DNA of 64,000 nt, taken from positions 175,441 through 239,440 of the forward strand of contig OENT01000077.1 of the NCBI GenBank assembly GCA_900239685.1. Direction: 5' to 3'. Each line of letters begins with the position of its first letter. The stretch's first letter is position 1. Made by a program: the position numbers and the translations under genes. Shown here piece after piece: positions 1 through 13,547 of the stretch. A model generated the notes under the pieces. It worked only from the letters and a program-made list of their open reading frames with translations. It had not been told where the DNA came from and ran no database searches. Source of the DNA: Rotaria macrura. Lineage: Eukaryota; Rotifera; Eurotatoria; Philodinida; Philodinidae.

Positions 1-365
1 GACAAGAGAAACATACGGAATGAGCCATAAAAAATCAAGCTTACTCGATATTTTTTTCTTTCGCGTTCGCTCTCATTTTCATCGGCAAGTCGGAGTAGAA
101 ATATTCATAAGACTCTCATTTTTATACATCGTCATTGCCGTGTTAGTTCTACTTCTTTTTTTTTTGAGATACGTACTCTACGTAGTAATATTGATGATTG
201 TTTTCTGTCTATTCAATCGTTGAGTTTCTAGATGTTAGAAAGGCAACGGTCAACTAAAATGATGCAGTCGATTTTTTTTTTGGTTATTATAGGTGAATTT
301 ATTTTCATAATGTAAGATTGATTGCTATTTTTCTGCTTTTGTTTTCATTCCATTGGCAACAATAG
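1..365. other. Upstream of the first visible calsyntenin exon
   Basis: This stretch is pyrimidine-rich and AT-rich. An ATG frame at 20-223 encodes a hydrophobic, Phe/Val/Leu-rich peptide, but it has no clear splice donor and no family resemblance, so I do not call it. The calsyntenin signal peptide should lie upstream. No usable ATG joins the 366 exon in frame, because a TAA stands at 308-310. The segment is therefore most likely intron ending at the acceptor 364-365. Confidence 0.4.
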
Positions 366-3300
366 CCTTGACAAATGCACAATTAGTGTCAACAGAAACG
401 AAAAATTCAAGAGTTAAAGTGAATTTGTTCGATCCTGTTCTTTCGGCAACTTCTTATGTTGGTCATATCAAAGAAAACGAACGTATTGTTCATATCGAAC
501 CTCGTTTATATGCATCCGATGCTGATCCCTCGAATTCTATGAATGGTTTGTTGTCAAAGAAGATTTTTATTTGCTTTTGAAAACTAAATCATGTATGTTT
601 TTATAGGTAAAATTTGTGGTTACGAATTTTCATTGCATAAACATGATGATATTCCTGATGGCATTACTCAAAGCATTCCATTTATTGTTGATCTTAATAA
701 TAACGAACCCATTCTTAAACTTAAACCAAATATTGATAAACTTGATTGTGAAATAAAACAAACGCATCGTATATATATACGAGCATTTGATTGTGCACCT
801 TCAGACAAACGTCGTTATTCAGAAAGGTAAGAAAAAAAACCAACATTTTCTTTTGCAGATACTTGTTTCAAGGTAAAGCGTCTAGGCGCCTCAAAACCAA
901 TAATTGTAAAAGAATGAAAGAATGACGCTTAAGTGAAGATAATTTATGTGTCAATAAATTTTTGCTTTTCATCTAGGTCTTCGTTAATAATTACTGTTGA
1001 TGATGTTAATGAATATGCACCTATATTTACTCATGATCATTATCTCTTTAAATTACATGAAGATCAAACTTGTGATTCTTCGACATGTCGGGTAAGCTGT
1101 AGTAAAGCTCGGATTTTTCTTCGGATTAATTAAAATAACCGGAAGTAGAAAAGGATATGAAGTTTCTTTGTCACGTAAATAGAATCTAGAAAATTCGTTT
1201 TGAAAAGATTCACATCAATGAAAAGACCAATATAATCCCCATGATTAAGACGTACTCTATCTAATAAACAAGGATAAACAAGCTTAATCGATAGTTTACT
1301 TTTCTTATTTTACTCAAGGCTAAAGAAAAGAAAAATCATGTTGCTAAAATATCATTACCTCATTTAGGTCGAAGCAACAGATGATGATTGTGCTAATCAA
1401 GATCATCGGGTATGTGATTACGAAATAATAACGCCAAATGTACCGTTTTCTATTGATTCAAATGGTATAATATCGGCAACAACAACATTGAATAATGATC
1501 AATATGAATTTGATGTTACTGCTATTGATTGTTATCCATCAGATGATAATTCAAAAAAAATTAGTCAATCAGCACGAGTTACTGTTAAAATCATCAGATC
1601 ATGCCAACCAATTATTACAGGTATCACATCAAATCTAGAAACAGCAAGCTATCGATAACAAACAATATATTTCTATTTAGACAATGCACCATTGAAATTA
1701 ATCATCCAATCAGGTCGTATTCATCTATTTGATACCGTCAAAGTTAACACATGTGATGAAACATGTAACGTTCAAGATATTGTTGGTACCGTTGAACTTG
1801 ATTCGAATGGGTTGGATAGTGGCTGCAATGTTGAGCAATGTTGTACGTATTTTATTTGTGTTGCAAATGATAACCGCAACTTGGTTTTTTCTTTCTGCGT
1901 AGCTACAACTGATCACGAATATATCTTATTGGCCAAAGATGACAAATCAAATGATATTCCTCAATCAAACATAATATCATTTAATGGTCATGATCAAGTA
2001 TTGATTGTTAATCAATCAGAATTTTCGGGTCATCTAAATGATGAATTTACTATTCGTATGTGGATGAAACATAAAAGTGACAATAAAAATAATAATGATA
2101 AAGAACATATATTTTGTAAAAGTGATAAAAAATGTACGTTGAATCAATTCACTTTGTTTTTATGACATTATTTCAAACATATTTAAAACAAATATTTATT
2201 TAGTAAAAAATCGTCATCATGCTGCTCTATTTATTCAAAATGACTACTTAAAATTATTAATACGCAAAGGACCAGTATCATCAAATTTTAATACAATCTA
2301 TGCATCTGAATGGATGTGGAAGGTTTCACAAATCAATGATGATCAATGGCATTCATATAAATTTATTGTTGATTATCAAAACAAAGTATGATATTTGAGA
2401 AACAAAGAAAAACAAAATGTTTTCTTGCGCACATCTTTGTTTTCAGATTGATTTATATATTGATGAAAAATTATTTGTCCCGACCAAGGATAACTTTCGA
2501 GTGGTCAATGACAATCCTTTATCAGTGATTGAAGGAACTGACGACACAATATTTGCATTAGGAGCTTGTTGGCATGGTAAGGAAAATAAACACAGTTTGA
2601 TTAAATTTCATTCTGACATACGCATGTGGAATCCATGCGAATATGTCGAACTTAACGTCGTTCGTTATGCTAACGAGCCTCTTAGCATAGAATATATACT
2701 AATAATATAAATAGGTCAAGTTCAATTTTTGTTTATATACAGAAATGAATTCTTGTTGCATGAAATGAGTTTCGATGAGGCTCACAACAGTCAATCAAAC
2801 CTTGTCCTTTTCTTTATGCCCGTAGGGATACTTAACAGTATGAATTAATAACACTGGTTCGATGCACTTAGGTAATTATTTCAAGTGTAGTACTGTATGC
2901 ATAGTGAATCTGATACAGAATAGAAGTCGACGGATTTCACTCATTGTAGACTAGGCACGTTGCCGTTGCAATATGATACATTGTGTAATGAAAGTTTCAA
3001 ACAATTATAAACACGTTTCGCAAAAAGATTGTAAACTATAAAATTAAACATTGGAAAATCATATTTGTAAACATGTTCACTTTGATATCATTGATGAGAA
3101 AAGAAATCGAGTGTTTCCTTGAAAAATAGCTACATAATTTGATAAAAATTTATATGCACATATGAAACGTTTTTTTACTTGACTTTAAAATCGAACGTTC
3201 TATTTAGCACGAGCATCTCGTTTGGTTCAACATTTTCATGGACAACTATCTGGTCTCATCATTGAACAGAAAGAAGAATTACAAAGATCATCAGCCTGTA

Positions 3301-6300
3301 TTCGAGAATGTCACCAATACCTTGATGTTCCTGATATTCATTCGGAAACAGATCTTGTACGATTAAAGCTTAGATATTGACAGAAGAAAAATAAAACACA
3401 AGAAAATTTTTCACACTATTTACTCTAGGAATTTGTTAGTAATTCCAATCGATCAATGTGGATACTACGCACAGATTCAACTGGTTCATATGAAAAATTA
3501 TTGAAACATCTTGTTTACCGTAATACATTCGAACCTGTTGGTCCATATGGTGAGCGAAAAATAAATATTCGTACAAGAGTTAAATGTATAGGTGAAACAA
3601 GTGCACATGAATTACCAACATTTACACGATATGTATCAATTAACGCTCCAAAAGTTCCGACTAAGATTGAAATGAAAGGTGATACAAGTTATGTAGTACC
3701 AGAAGTTGTTATGAATCGAGGTATTTATCTATTTCGAACTTTATCAATTTATACAAATGCGATGGAAAAAAATCAAGGTAGAAAATGATGACAATACATT
3801 TGCATTTGAAAATATATAAAAATGTTATATTTATTTTCATTGAAGGTGACATTAGTGATTGTAGTTTAACAGCTATACCATCTTTATCCACTACTGAACA
3901 ACTCATAATACCACGAGCTTCGAACTTAAACGTACGAATTACAAAAGAAGGTGCCACAATTTCAGGTATATTGAATGAAACATTTCTTTTCATCAATAGA
4001 GAACGACATATTATTTTATTCCAGGTATGGATTCAATTGATGCGTATCAATATCTATTTCGACAAATTGCATATATATCACAAACCCCGGTAACATATGC
4101 CGATCGAGCATTTACGCTTTCATGTATTGGTGCACATGAGCAAGTTATAACAAATGAAATCCGTGTTCGAGTAAGATTCATTATTTTTTACTCTATTTGT
4201 CATTCATACGATTTATTTTCTGTTCTTTTTGTCTTAGGTTCGTACTGAAAAACAGATGGCACCATCAGCTCCAGTTGCTGCTGCCCTATCGAATAAATTA
4301 CTTGTTGATAATGATCAAATTAGAGATAATATATTTGATGTTCCTCAAGAAAAGTCTCGAACTAATAGAAATATGTCAGGTAATAATACATGACTAGGTA
4401 TTATATTTTTATTAATATGTTAAAATAACAAGATAGATCCTATTGATTGGTAATCTTTAATAGAGAAATAGATTTATCTATAGCATATGCGTAGTTAGAA
4501 ATAAACGACCTAAATAAGGGAAAAAAATCGACGGATAGCAAAGCTTTTGCAGCAGAAGATATCTGTCTATGTGTTTGCTTGATGTTGATGATGTTGTTAT
4601 TATCTAGAAACTGTAAGGCGAATAAAGTAGTGGGATAAGGTGATGATTTTATCGTCCGATGCGTAGCTAGTGCTCCATCACATCAACTTATAGTTCTGAG
4701 AGGCTACTATTTGACGCCTACTATGTTTATATTTATGTTTCTATGATTGACGTCGAAGGGCGCATAAGTTCTACTCAAACAGATAAATTCAGAGACATTG
4801 ATGAATACCGAAGCAAAAAAAGAAGAGAAACAAAAAGTGGCGAAAAGTAGTTTCTTTTAGGATACTACTGCAATCAAAATTCGTATTTATTCGTCGTCGT
4901 ACAAATCATAGTGTTGAGTCTCATTTTTTGTACTTAGTCAAAAAAAGAGAAAGAGGAGGAAAGGATTGATTCAATGCAAACAGATGTGACTACTCACATA
5001 CATTGCTATTAAACGAAACAAACAAAATGCAGGCTAGACATTAAATCAAGAACGATGCTATTAGATGAATCATTTAGGTTGTTCTTCATGTATTCTTGCC
5101 ATCGTACAAGAAAAAAAAAGAAGAAGAAAAAAGAAGAGTTTTTCCCTGCTGCATTTTTTTTCCTATTCGTTCCTGCTTATAATAATCTCTTTGCTTCATG
5201 CTGAGACGAAGAAGAAGGGAAAAAGAAGAAAAATGCGTGTAACTCTATTGTAAAATTATCTTCTGTCTGACTTGGCGTATATACATGTTCTCGCTCTCGC
5301 ACATCTCAACGTTGGTCGGCATTTTTTTTTCTTTTTCCTATTCTTCGTTGTCGTCAAGACTCTTCTCTGTCTCTGTCTCTGTCTCTGTCTCTCTCTCCCT
5401 GTCCCTTTCTCTGTACTACAACGACAAGCAGACTTTCAACCGCTGTCATTATCATTATCGACGACAACGATTCGTAGAGTTATAGCTAGGACAACAATTT
5501 TTTTTGTGTCAACGATTTTATTCTATCTGACCTTATTTACAACGAAATCTTTCTGAAATGTTTCTATTATCAACTTTAGGTGAGTGTAAATTAATTCTTT
5601 TGTCACTTTCGAACAAATTAATCGGTCAATAGAAACTGTTGACCTTGACGTCAAACATGAGTAAAGCGATAGATGTCTCACACATTATCATGTACTCTCC
5701 TTGATGGTCAATTTGTTTTATGTATATTGCTATAACTGTTGTTGATCTATGTACGCATAAAGGATTATAGAGGACCATTTTCCAGCTGTACATACAGAAG
5801 CAATTAGCATTCTTGTCTTAATTGTCATCATACAGCGCAAAGAGCAGCGCCAGGTGATGAACTTTTGCTTCATACTGAGTATAAAAGTTCTCACTTCTTG
5901 CTTGTCTCTTTGTTTGCTATTGGATTGCTCAATTTTCCTTACGTAGATAATAAACACAGGCGTTAGTTATGTTAGTGCGTACTAACAACAAGTGATAAGG
6001 AGAGAAATGAACGTTAACATATAATATAAACAATCAACCTGCGGTATGTGGTGTGCTAAGACGTATGAACAGAAGTTAATATAAAAACATTCAAGATTAG
6101 ATAAATAGTAAGATTCTGCTGTATGGTAAATTTTCTTTCCTTTTAGACTGGCCGATTGCTGTAGTGATCTGTGTTTCCATTGGTCTTGCTGGTGTTCTGG
6201 TACTTTATCTTCTTGTACGTATCCGTTCAAGTAATCGACAAAGTAATCCAAGTACGAATACTGGCGATGATATACATTCACAAATGGAATGGGAAGATGA

Positions 6301-6641
6301 TATTGGACTAAACATCACTGTTAATCCATTAGACGAAACAAAAGTTAGTTGATTGTATTGTCTTTTTTTCTTCTCATTAGATTTCTTTTGTGTTCATCAA
6401 ACAATAGAAGCCTGTTCAATCCGTAAATATCCATACCATTGAACAAACCAACGATGACTATCGAGTTTCAAGTTCCGATGACGAAGGTGAAGAATATGAA
6501 AATGAAAATCATAATAATAATCATGAATATTCATCTGAAGATGATATTAATGATGAAAATAAAAAAGTACATCCCAAAAAACGTCATCATCAATTGGAAT
6601 GGGACGACGCTGCTATTGAATATGGACCAAAAAAAGTTTAA
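366..6641 (+). CDS. CLSTN: Calsyntenin (cadherin-family type I membrane protein), 5' partial
   Basis: Calsyntenins are neuronal type I membrane proteins that mediate synaptic adhesion and link vesicles to kinesin-1 light chain. Fifteen exons are proposed: 366-545, 607-826, 977-1091, 1368-1620, 1681-1842, 1903-2133, 2204-2385, 2447-2576, 3208-3356, 3429-3777, 3846-3965, 4025-4170, 4238-4379, 6147-6343 and 6408-6641. Together they give about 935 residues with consistent phases. Domain order matches the family. There are two cadherin repeats (ICGYEF, AFDCAPSD, ITVDDVNEYAPIF, CDYEIITPNVPF), then a laminin-G-like domain (FTIRMWMKH, DDQWHSYKF, LGACWH). A calsyntenin-specific ectodomain follows (LVYRNTF, IRTRVKC). 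The single membrane helix begins DWPIAVVICVSIGLAG, and the tail is acidic. The tail carries two kinesin-binding-type motifs, MEWEDD and LEWDDA. The signal peptide exon is missing, so the model is 5' partial. Identity is near certain; some borders less so. Confidence 0.93.
5363..5402. repeat. Pyrimidine microsatellite, TCTCTG repeats
   Basis: Repeats of a CTCTGT unit grade into CT-rich sequence. They sit inside the 1.77 kb calsyntenin intron (4380-6146), just before the exon encoding the transmembrane helix. I saw no coding exon in the rest of that intron. Confidence 0.7.
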
Positions 6642-6646
6642 ATAAA
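6641..6646 (+). terminator. Possible polyadenylation signal AATAAA, calsyntenin
   Basis: A canonical AATAAA overlaps the last base of the calsyntenin stop codon TAA (6639-6641). It would imply a very short 3' UTR. A variant signal further downstream could be used instead. Confidence 0.4.
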
Positions 6647-8687
6647 ACGCGAATACTTATAACCAAACGTTAAATTTTAATAATGAAAACAATTTTAAAA
6701 AAAGATTAATGTTGTGTGTATGTATCGTCTTGCTTTTTTCTTTCTTTCTTTCTTTCTTTTTTATTTATTACTATTGTATGCTTCGTATATGCTATTGTTC
6801 TATACAGAATTGGTATCAGGAAGAAGAAGAAAAAAGCAAACGAATGTAATTCGCAAAAGAAACTAAAATACGAGAGATTGTATGTCATTGTACTGCTGAC
6901 TACCGGTTTTATTTTTTTTGACATTTGTGTTTGTTTTTTGTCCTTGTTTGTTTTCTTATTTCATTGAGCAGTATTATTTTTGTTCTCAAATGTACAGCGT
7001 TTATATTGGGTGTTGTTTTTCATTTTCTGTCTTCATTTTCGACAATTATTTTTTTTTCTCGTCTTTGATTTCTATCTGTTTATTTGTTCCACGTATTCAT
7101 GGCATTGGATTTGGGCTCCATAGTTAGAATCGATTAAGTAATAAACTAACATATTGCCGAAGCTTGTAATCTTATTCGGCGATTGAATATTGTTCTAATA
7201 ATGCAGGATCTTAGAAAAAGAAAACTACAGCAAAAGAGAAAGAAATCTGCTAATATTGATGAGCATACGTGTTATTTGTTTAACGATTGCTTAGATCAAG
7301 AGAGGAATGATTCGCTGACATTGTCTTTGAGTAGTATATGACCGTTTCATTCGACCTCGAAAAAAAATACATATAGATTTGTGTCTGATCGGCTTAAGAT
7401 ACAATATCTGATTTCAGACAACTATGTTGCCTTCTCTTTCCTTTGCTTATAATCGTTATTCGAGGATTAGATATTGATCGATAAAAGTAACCACGTAGTT
7501 ATAGTAATACAAGTTGTATCGCAAATGTTTGTCTATCGTTTCGCCTGAAGATGAGATTCGTTCTTCGACGAATATAATATTTAATATTGAAAGCCGATCA
7601 AAAAAAAGCTAATGATATGTCTTGATTAGGGCAATAGTCGTAGCATATAAATGAGAATTTTCATTCTACTTCTTTTGTCATTTCATCGATCATCATCAAA
7701 ATGACAACAAAAATATGATCTTTCATTCCGGAGAACAAAACTAATCCTTGTAGTTTATGTATTCATGTGTCTATCAAGTGAATTTTAATTTTCTATTGTT
7801 TCATGATGTTTCATGACTGTTCGAAATTTCTTGTCAAGCATGATTAAAATAAAGAAAAATCTCAAGACTAAAAACTTGATTGAGAATCTCCAAGTGTGTC
7901 TGTGATTTTTCTGAACAACAATTAACATACATGGATTCTCAGAGCATGTCCACACTTCAATATAGATAATTTTTAGTTTTAATTGTATTTTCGACATGAT
8001 TAACATTATTTTATTGAAATTCTGAAGAAAAAAAGACATTGCATCATGACGATTACTTGCAGTATCACAATGAATTTTAGTGGCTTTGCTTTCTGTTTGA
8101 GCATTTACTCATGACCATAAGCAGATCATATATATTGACAGTTTATGTCATACAGTGAATAGTTCAATCTAGCGTTTAAATTTCTCTAAACGGATCACGT
8201 TCCTATCTTTCTTCATCTGGAATATATCATAAAATGGAGCTTTACAGACTTGTTTTCTTCTGATCATACGCTTGTATTCATTCATTTATTCAAAGAAATT
8301 CTAAGTATTTAGTTGCATCGACTTAACTACGACAGATACACCGTGCACTCTTCATCGATCTGGAAATTACTCAATTAAGCTTGTATTTTTTAAACTAATC
8401 ACCATAAATTGTAAGATTAATAATAATAATGCACTTCCATTATCTATACTACATACAGTTGAATGATCACACAAAGAACGAGAACTATTTGCAAAACAGC
8501 ATGTATTTTCATTAATTTATTAATCGACCCAACACTTAATGCGCTGAAGTTGGGCAGAACATTTCTTTCTCCAATTGGCACGTCCTTGTATGGTAGACAA
8601 TTGATTGAATGCTATCGATTGATATGTGAAACGATGGAAAATAGTAACTAGCAGAATTACATAAATGAGAAAAAAGAATGTTCAGTG

Positions 8688-8900
8688 TTATATCAGCAAA
8701 AGCATATAGAACGAAGATGAAATAGCTATCAGTATCATGCAAATAATTATGATGATATTGCTAGTTTCTGGTGAAGGTCGTTGAGATCGATCAAATGAAT
8801 ATTTAGAAATATTGCTATGCGAATCTTTAACTCGATTCAATTCTTCGTTATTATAGAAAATAGTTTTCTTTCCCATGTGATCTGAAATTTTATTGGTCAT
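8688..8900 (-). CDS. Candidate 70-residue tail-anchored membrane peptide
   Basis: I do not recognise this frame. It starts with a true ATG on the minus strand and ends with TAA after 70 codons. The first 48 residues are polar and charged. The last 22 or so are strongly hydrophobic (SNIIIIICMILIAISSSFY) and run to the C-terminus, the layout of a tail-anchored protein. A TATA-like stretch (CTTATAAG on the minus strand) lies about 20 bases before the ATG. Codon choice resembles the real genes nearby (CGA for Arg, TCA for Ser). There is no clear AATAAA downstream and no known family, so it may be chance in AT-rich DNA or the last exon of a longer gene. Confidence 0.25.
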   Translation of the reverse strand: MTNKISDHMGKKTIFYNNEELNRVKDSHSNISKYSFDRSQRPSPETSNIIIIICMILIAISSSFYMLLLI

Positions 8901-11573
8901 GTTCAGTGTCTATCTTATAAGTGAAAATCTGTATTTCAAAATAATACGTCTATATTTATTCCTGATTGCAAATCATCATTTTAAAATTGAATAGTAAAGT
9001 GGTAAACTACTCATCAGTTATACATATATATTTATATATCAATCTGAGCAATATCGTCATGCATCACATCGTTTTCATGTGTACCGAATTTAAGACAGCA
9101 TACAAAAACATAATAATAAATCGTTGTTTTGCGATTTACTTCCTTTTATTTGCAATTAAAACGATGAGACACATTTTAAAAATAAAAATCATGAGAAATT
9201 TTACAGTGATGACAATGAATGTTGAAAGGATTCATATTGCCTTTATGTACATGACTCGTCTATTCATTAATGTTACGAACGATAGAAATCGTTGAAGAGT
9301 CATAACTGGTCATCTATTATTGATATTTGCAATGATAGGAGCTCCCTAGCAAGATAATATCGATGAAACATAATAGATTCTATACACAAATAAGATAAAA
9401 CACGCTTTGTCTTTTTTAAATATTTTTCGTTTCTTTTTGAATAAATTTTTCCTTGTGATGTGATTGATAAATACTGGTTTTCACATAGAAGTGATTATCA
9501 ACTATTATGACACTTGACAAGCCAGAGAAAGAATATTTCAATGTAACATACATGTTAGGCAGCCACTTTTCAAATTATTTATTACTTCTACGTTAGCAGA
9601 TGATTTACAATCGCAAAGTTTCAAACGTTGTCATGTATAAAGTACAAAAATATTTGATTACACTTATCTATTCTCATGAATTCTTGATCAAGATCAGATC
9701 TATAGTTACAGTTGTTAATCGTAGTGCAATAGTCTTGACCCGTATGCTATTTTACTTACCATGTTCTAAAGTACTTAGGATGTATTTTTATTCTTACATT
9801 GCTTGATCAAAAAGATAATATGTTTCTTTTTTGATATAAACAACATCTATCTATCATAATTTATTTACTTACGCCTATCAGAACTCTCTCTCCCTCACTT
9901 CTACACAGTTAATTTTCGCTTGATTACATTGATAAATTCTATTCATTAGATTCAAAAAGAATATAGATGTTACGTGTTCCTAGAAAAAAAAATATATACA
10001 TGCATGCAAGCAACTTTTTATATGTATATATTACATAAACACTAGCTATGCTGTGTTCCGATTTATCATTTCCATCATTTCCCTGTGTGTACATTACTAG
10101 TTATGTCAGGATGTTTGTCAAGTACTGCGCTTAGTTCAACATGTGCAACTCATCGATATTTATAAAAAAATTTTTCATTTATGGAAAAGTACTTCATGAA
10201 AAAAATGAATATTCAACATGTACATGAAGCGAGCAAACAAAGAAATCAAATAGCATTTTTAGAAATGAACAGACATCAATCGAGGATTATGCTTGTTTTA
10301 ACAGTTGGGTCGAAGCTCTATTCATCACGATTGTCTATTAACACAACGTTGTGTCATTGTGGCCGATGATACTTATTTTGAATGGCGTTCTCGTTATCGA
10401 TGAATACAATCGTAGGATGAAAGCAAATACATAATCTTTCGACAAATATTACATCTGTTCTTTACTATCAAATGAAATAGTTTCTTTTTTTTTCTGCCTA
10501 CGTTTCTCCATACAAAACTTCGATTTTTAGTAATCATTGTTGCCATTGACCATAGATCTAATTTTTATGAGATAATAATTCGTTGAATACACATATAGAT
10601 TTTAGGTTTGCAAAAGACTACGTGACATAATTAAAGATTGGCTAAACCGTTAGAAATGAAAAGGGATTGCTTAAATTAATAAACTAAAGTGTAAACAGAT
10701 ACTTGCAAAGAAAAATGAACGAGAAACTCGAGTATAGATATTCACATGTATAGTATTTTTGAAAGGAAAGACAACAAACTTAATTCAACGTACGTTTCTA
10801 GTGTAAGACTCTTATAATTTCTTCATTTGACAAGTGTTAAAAATGGTTTAACACATTTTGAATGACTGAATTTTTGATCGATCAAGACAATTAATGAATA
10901 AATCTTCAATCGAACACAATTAGTAACGATTGCAGTTGAGATTCGAATGTAAAACCTAATTATTTATTTCTTTTTTGTATTTATAAGAAAAGAAATAAGA
11001 AATTACGTTCATTCAAATGGAATGAATGCATTCAGTTACAATCAATGTCGTATAGTGACATGTATCTTTCACATAATTAATGTTCTTATTGACCTTTAAC
11101 GAATAGTTTATAATAGAAATATATTTTTTTTTAATCTTATGAGTCTATCAACACATGTATGTGATTACCTTAAAATAGATGTAATGTTCAACAACATGTA
11201 TCATATCGGTGTTAATCACATGAACAACTATTAACGTCTACGATGATGATTTTATCGAAATAGCTATTTTTAATTAAAATTTAAATAACATGTTCTGTCG
11301 AGCGTGTACAAAGAAGAAACGATACTTATTTCTTTTCATCTATTTTTAATTTCGATAAGAAACAAGCCAACTAATGTTTTCAATGAGAAGACAAACTATA
11401 AATAACCCAAATAGTTCGTATGAAACTCACTTAGACAATTTTCCTCTCAATTGAAAGGCATACGTTATGATTCATCGAAAAACTCGATGATTTGCTTCTT
11501 GTCTGATATTAAGCTACTCATCATTTTGCAATTTGTATCCTGTTTGCTTTCATACCAAAAGCATCCTCGATAT

Positions 11574-11594
11574 TATATATATATATATATATAT
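11574..11594. repeat. TA dinucleotide tract
   Basis: An uninterrupted run of alternating T and A about 20 bases long. Similar tracts occur near 16013, 19497, 24640, 31525, 40052, 41710 and 56186. Confidence 0.8.
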
Positions 11595-13547
11595 GTTGTT
11601 AGTGCGTATTCGACATCGATGCTAACAGATGTTCCATTAATATATACGACATTAAGCTACGGCATTAATATCTTTATGTAAATTTAGAGGCTTAAAATTC
11701 CACGATTGATTCAAAATCTATGGACTAGTGCTAGAAAGAAGGCAACACTCTTGTCTTAGATATCTCTGATTCTTATAAACGATGTATATCAGATTTATAT
11801 GAGAATATCTTAACCTTTAGACAGCATGGGCCAGATGACTTTAAAGAGAATAGTTATTGTATTTTACATTATAAAAACTAATTCAAGAACATTTATACAA
11901 GTTACTAGAAATATACTCATGAAGATTAAATACATCTTATTTCTATTCTTCATTATAAATTTCATTTCAGAAAACTATAATAAACTCAATAAATAATCTG
12001 ATATTGATGTTTGTTATTCAATGAAGTATTAGCCTATAATGAACAAATTACTGAATGTGTAGACGATAACTATCAATATTAATATTAAATAACAACATAA
12101 ATAACAAATAGTTGAATAGTAGAAACAATCCATCGGCAGAATCTTTTAATGTACAAGAGAATTTTTCAACTTTTGAAAACTAATCCCGGTTCACCATTCA
12201 TTTAATTGTTTAAAAATGAAATCTCATTGAATGATATTTTGATATGTTGCTTTGTATTTGCTAGAATGCATAGACCTGTTTGTTCTGGAACTCATTCCAA
12301 TATGGCTGTCCTTAAAATAAGTAATTTATATTTATCGTAAAATAACTCGTTAGAGTCATCCAGATATTTTCTTTATCCTTCATAAAACCCTAATGAAGCT
12401 GTTTGAGAAAAAACAAACCTTCGCGTATGATAATTATAACATCACGTATTGAAGGATATATAGCTGATCTAATGCTTACTATGATATTCTCTGTAGATAT
12501 TCAAAGCATGAATAAATACTTAATGGAAGGATTACGTGATAAAATGTAGCTAATTTCGATGTATTCATTTTTTTATATTGTAAATATATGACGAATCTGT
12601 CGTAAACATATAATAATATTGAATAACAAGTCATTTTTCGTTTTTATAATTTTACTTCTATGTGTTCTTCTGTCATGTAAAATATGGAAACAGATACAAA
12701 AATCTGACGTGTGATCTAATATATGCTATCTACTGCAAATACCGGAATGTAATATATGAAAGAAAAAAATATTTTATGAAGATAGACAAGCTACATGATG
12801 AGATTAAACTTGGTATAGAGAGGTTCTAACCGAAAGGATGTTCCATACAATTATTCATGTGTTATACCACCTGATGACTCTTACGGTGTTTGTTATTGTT
12901 TTGAAACACAGTTTTTCACTGAGCCTAAATAAAAACAACTATGAAACCGGATTCATCTGCCAGAATCAACAATCAACAATCTCGTTGAATAAAAGTTTAC
13001 ATGTTGTTGTAGTTACTCTTATATATAATTATGTGACATCATCTATTTGAATTGTACGGTTGAAATAAAACATAAACTTGAAAACAACTAGAATCTATGT
13101 TGTTTGTCTATGACTCAAATAAGACAATTATTACCAGATATGACAAGGATAGGATGAAACGTCAAAACCAATTGTATATTTTGTAACTGTTTTTTAAGCT
13201 AACATTATTAGAATTTTCTTACATAGGAATATGAATCTATGTGAAATGATATTGCATATTATTTTGATTTTCTGCGTCATGATGAATTTGATCGTCTACA
13301 TATAGTTCAACGTACACGGACATTATAATTAATCGTGTTATACTTTTATTAGAAATGTTCAGCTTATTTTCATTCAACTCTATAAGAACAAAGAATATTT
13401 TCAAGTCGCTATGCTAGTCTTCAAGTAACTTGATAACAGCAAAAAACATGACACCTCATAATGTGGAGAAAGATGTATAAACTTACAAATTTAATTTCTG
13501 AATATAGTTTGTCATTGTCGCTAAGTGTAGATGATTTACTCCCCCGT

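Larger units (their letters stand above)
6647..13547. other. AT-rich intergenic region between calsyntenin and PDE4
   Basis: The region is long and AT-rich, with many poly-A/T runs and short open frames that show no domain, splice context or family resemblance. It holds one weak minus-strand candidate (8688-8900) and a TA tract at 11574-11594. I found no tRNA-like, rRNA-like or recognisable transposon sequence. Confidence 0.5.

Noticed and set aside
20..223. ATG frame with long hydrophobic stretch at the window start
   Set aside because: Tempting as a calsyntenin signal-peptide exon, but it has no suitable donor, several hydrophobic stretches and no family resemblance.
2577..2710. Continuation of the calsyntenin frame past 2576 (GKENKHSL...)
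   Set aside because: The family needs the laminin-G end found at 3208 (SRLVQHFHGQLSG), and the GT donor at 2577 fits in phase, so this is intron.
5065..5556. Lys- and Phe-rich frames in the large calsyntenin intron
   Set aside because: Arise from polypurine and polypyrimidine tracts; the flanking exons join cleanly without them.
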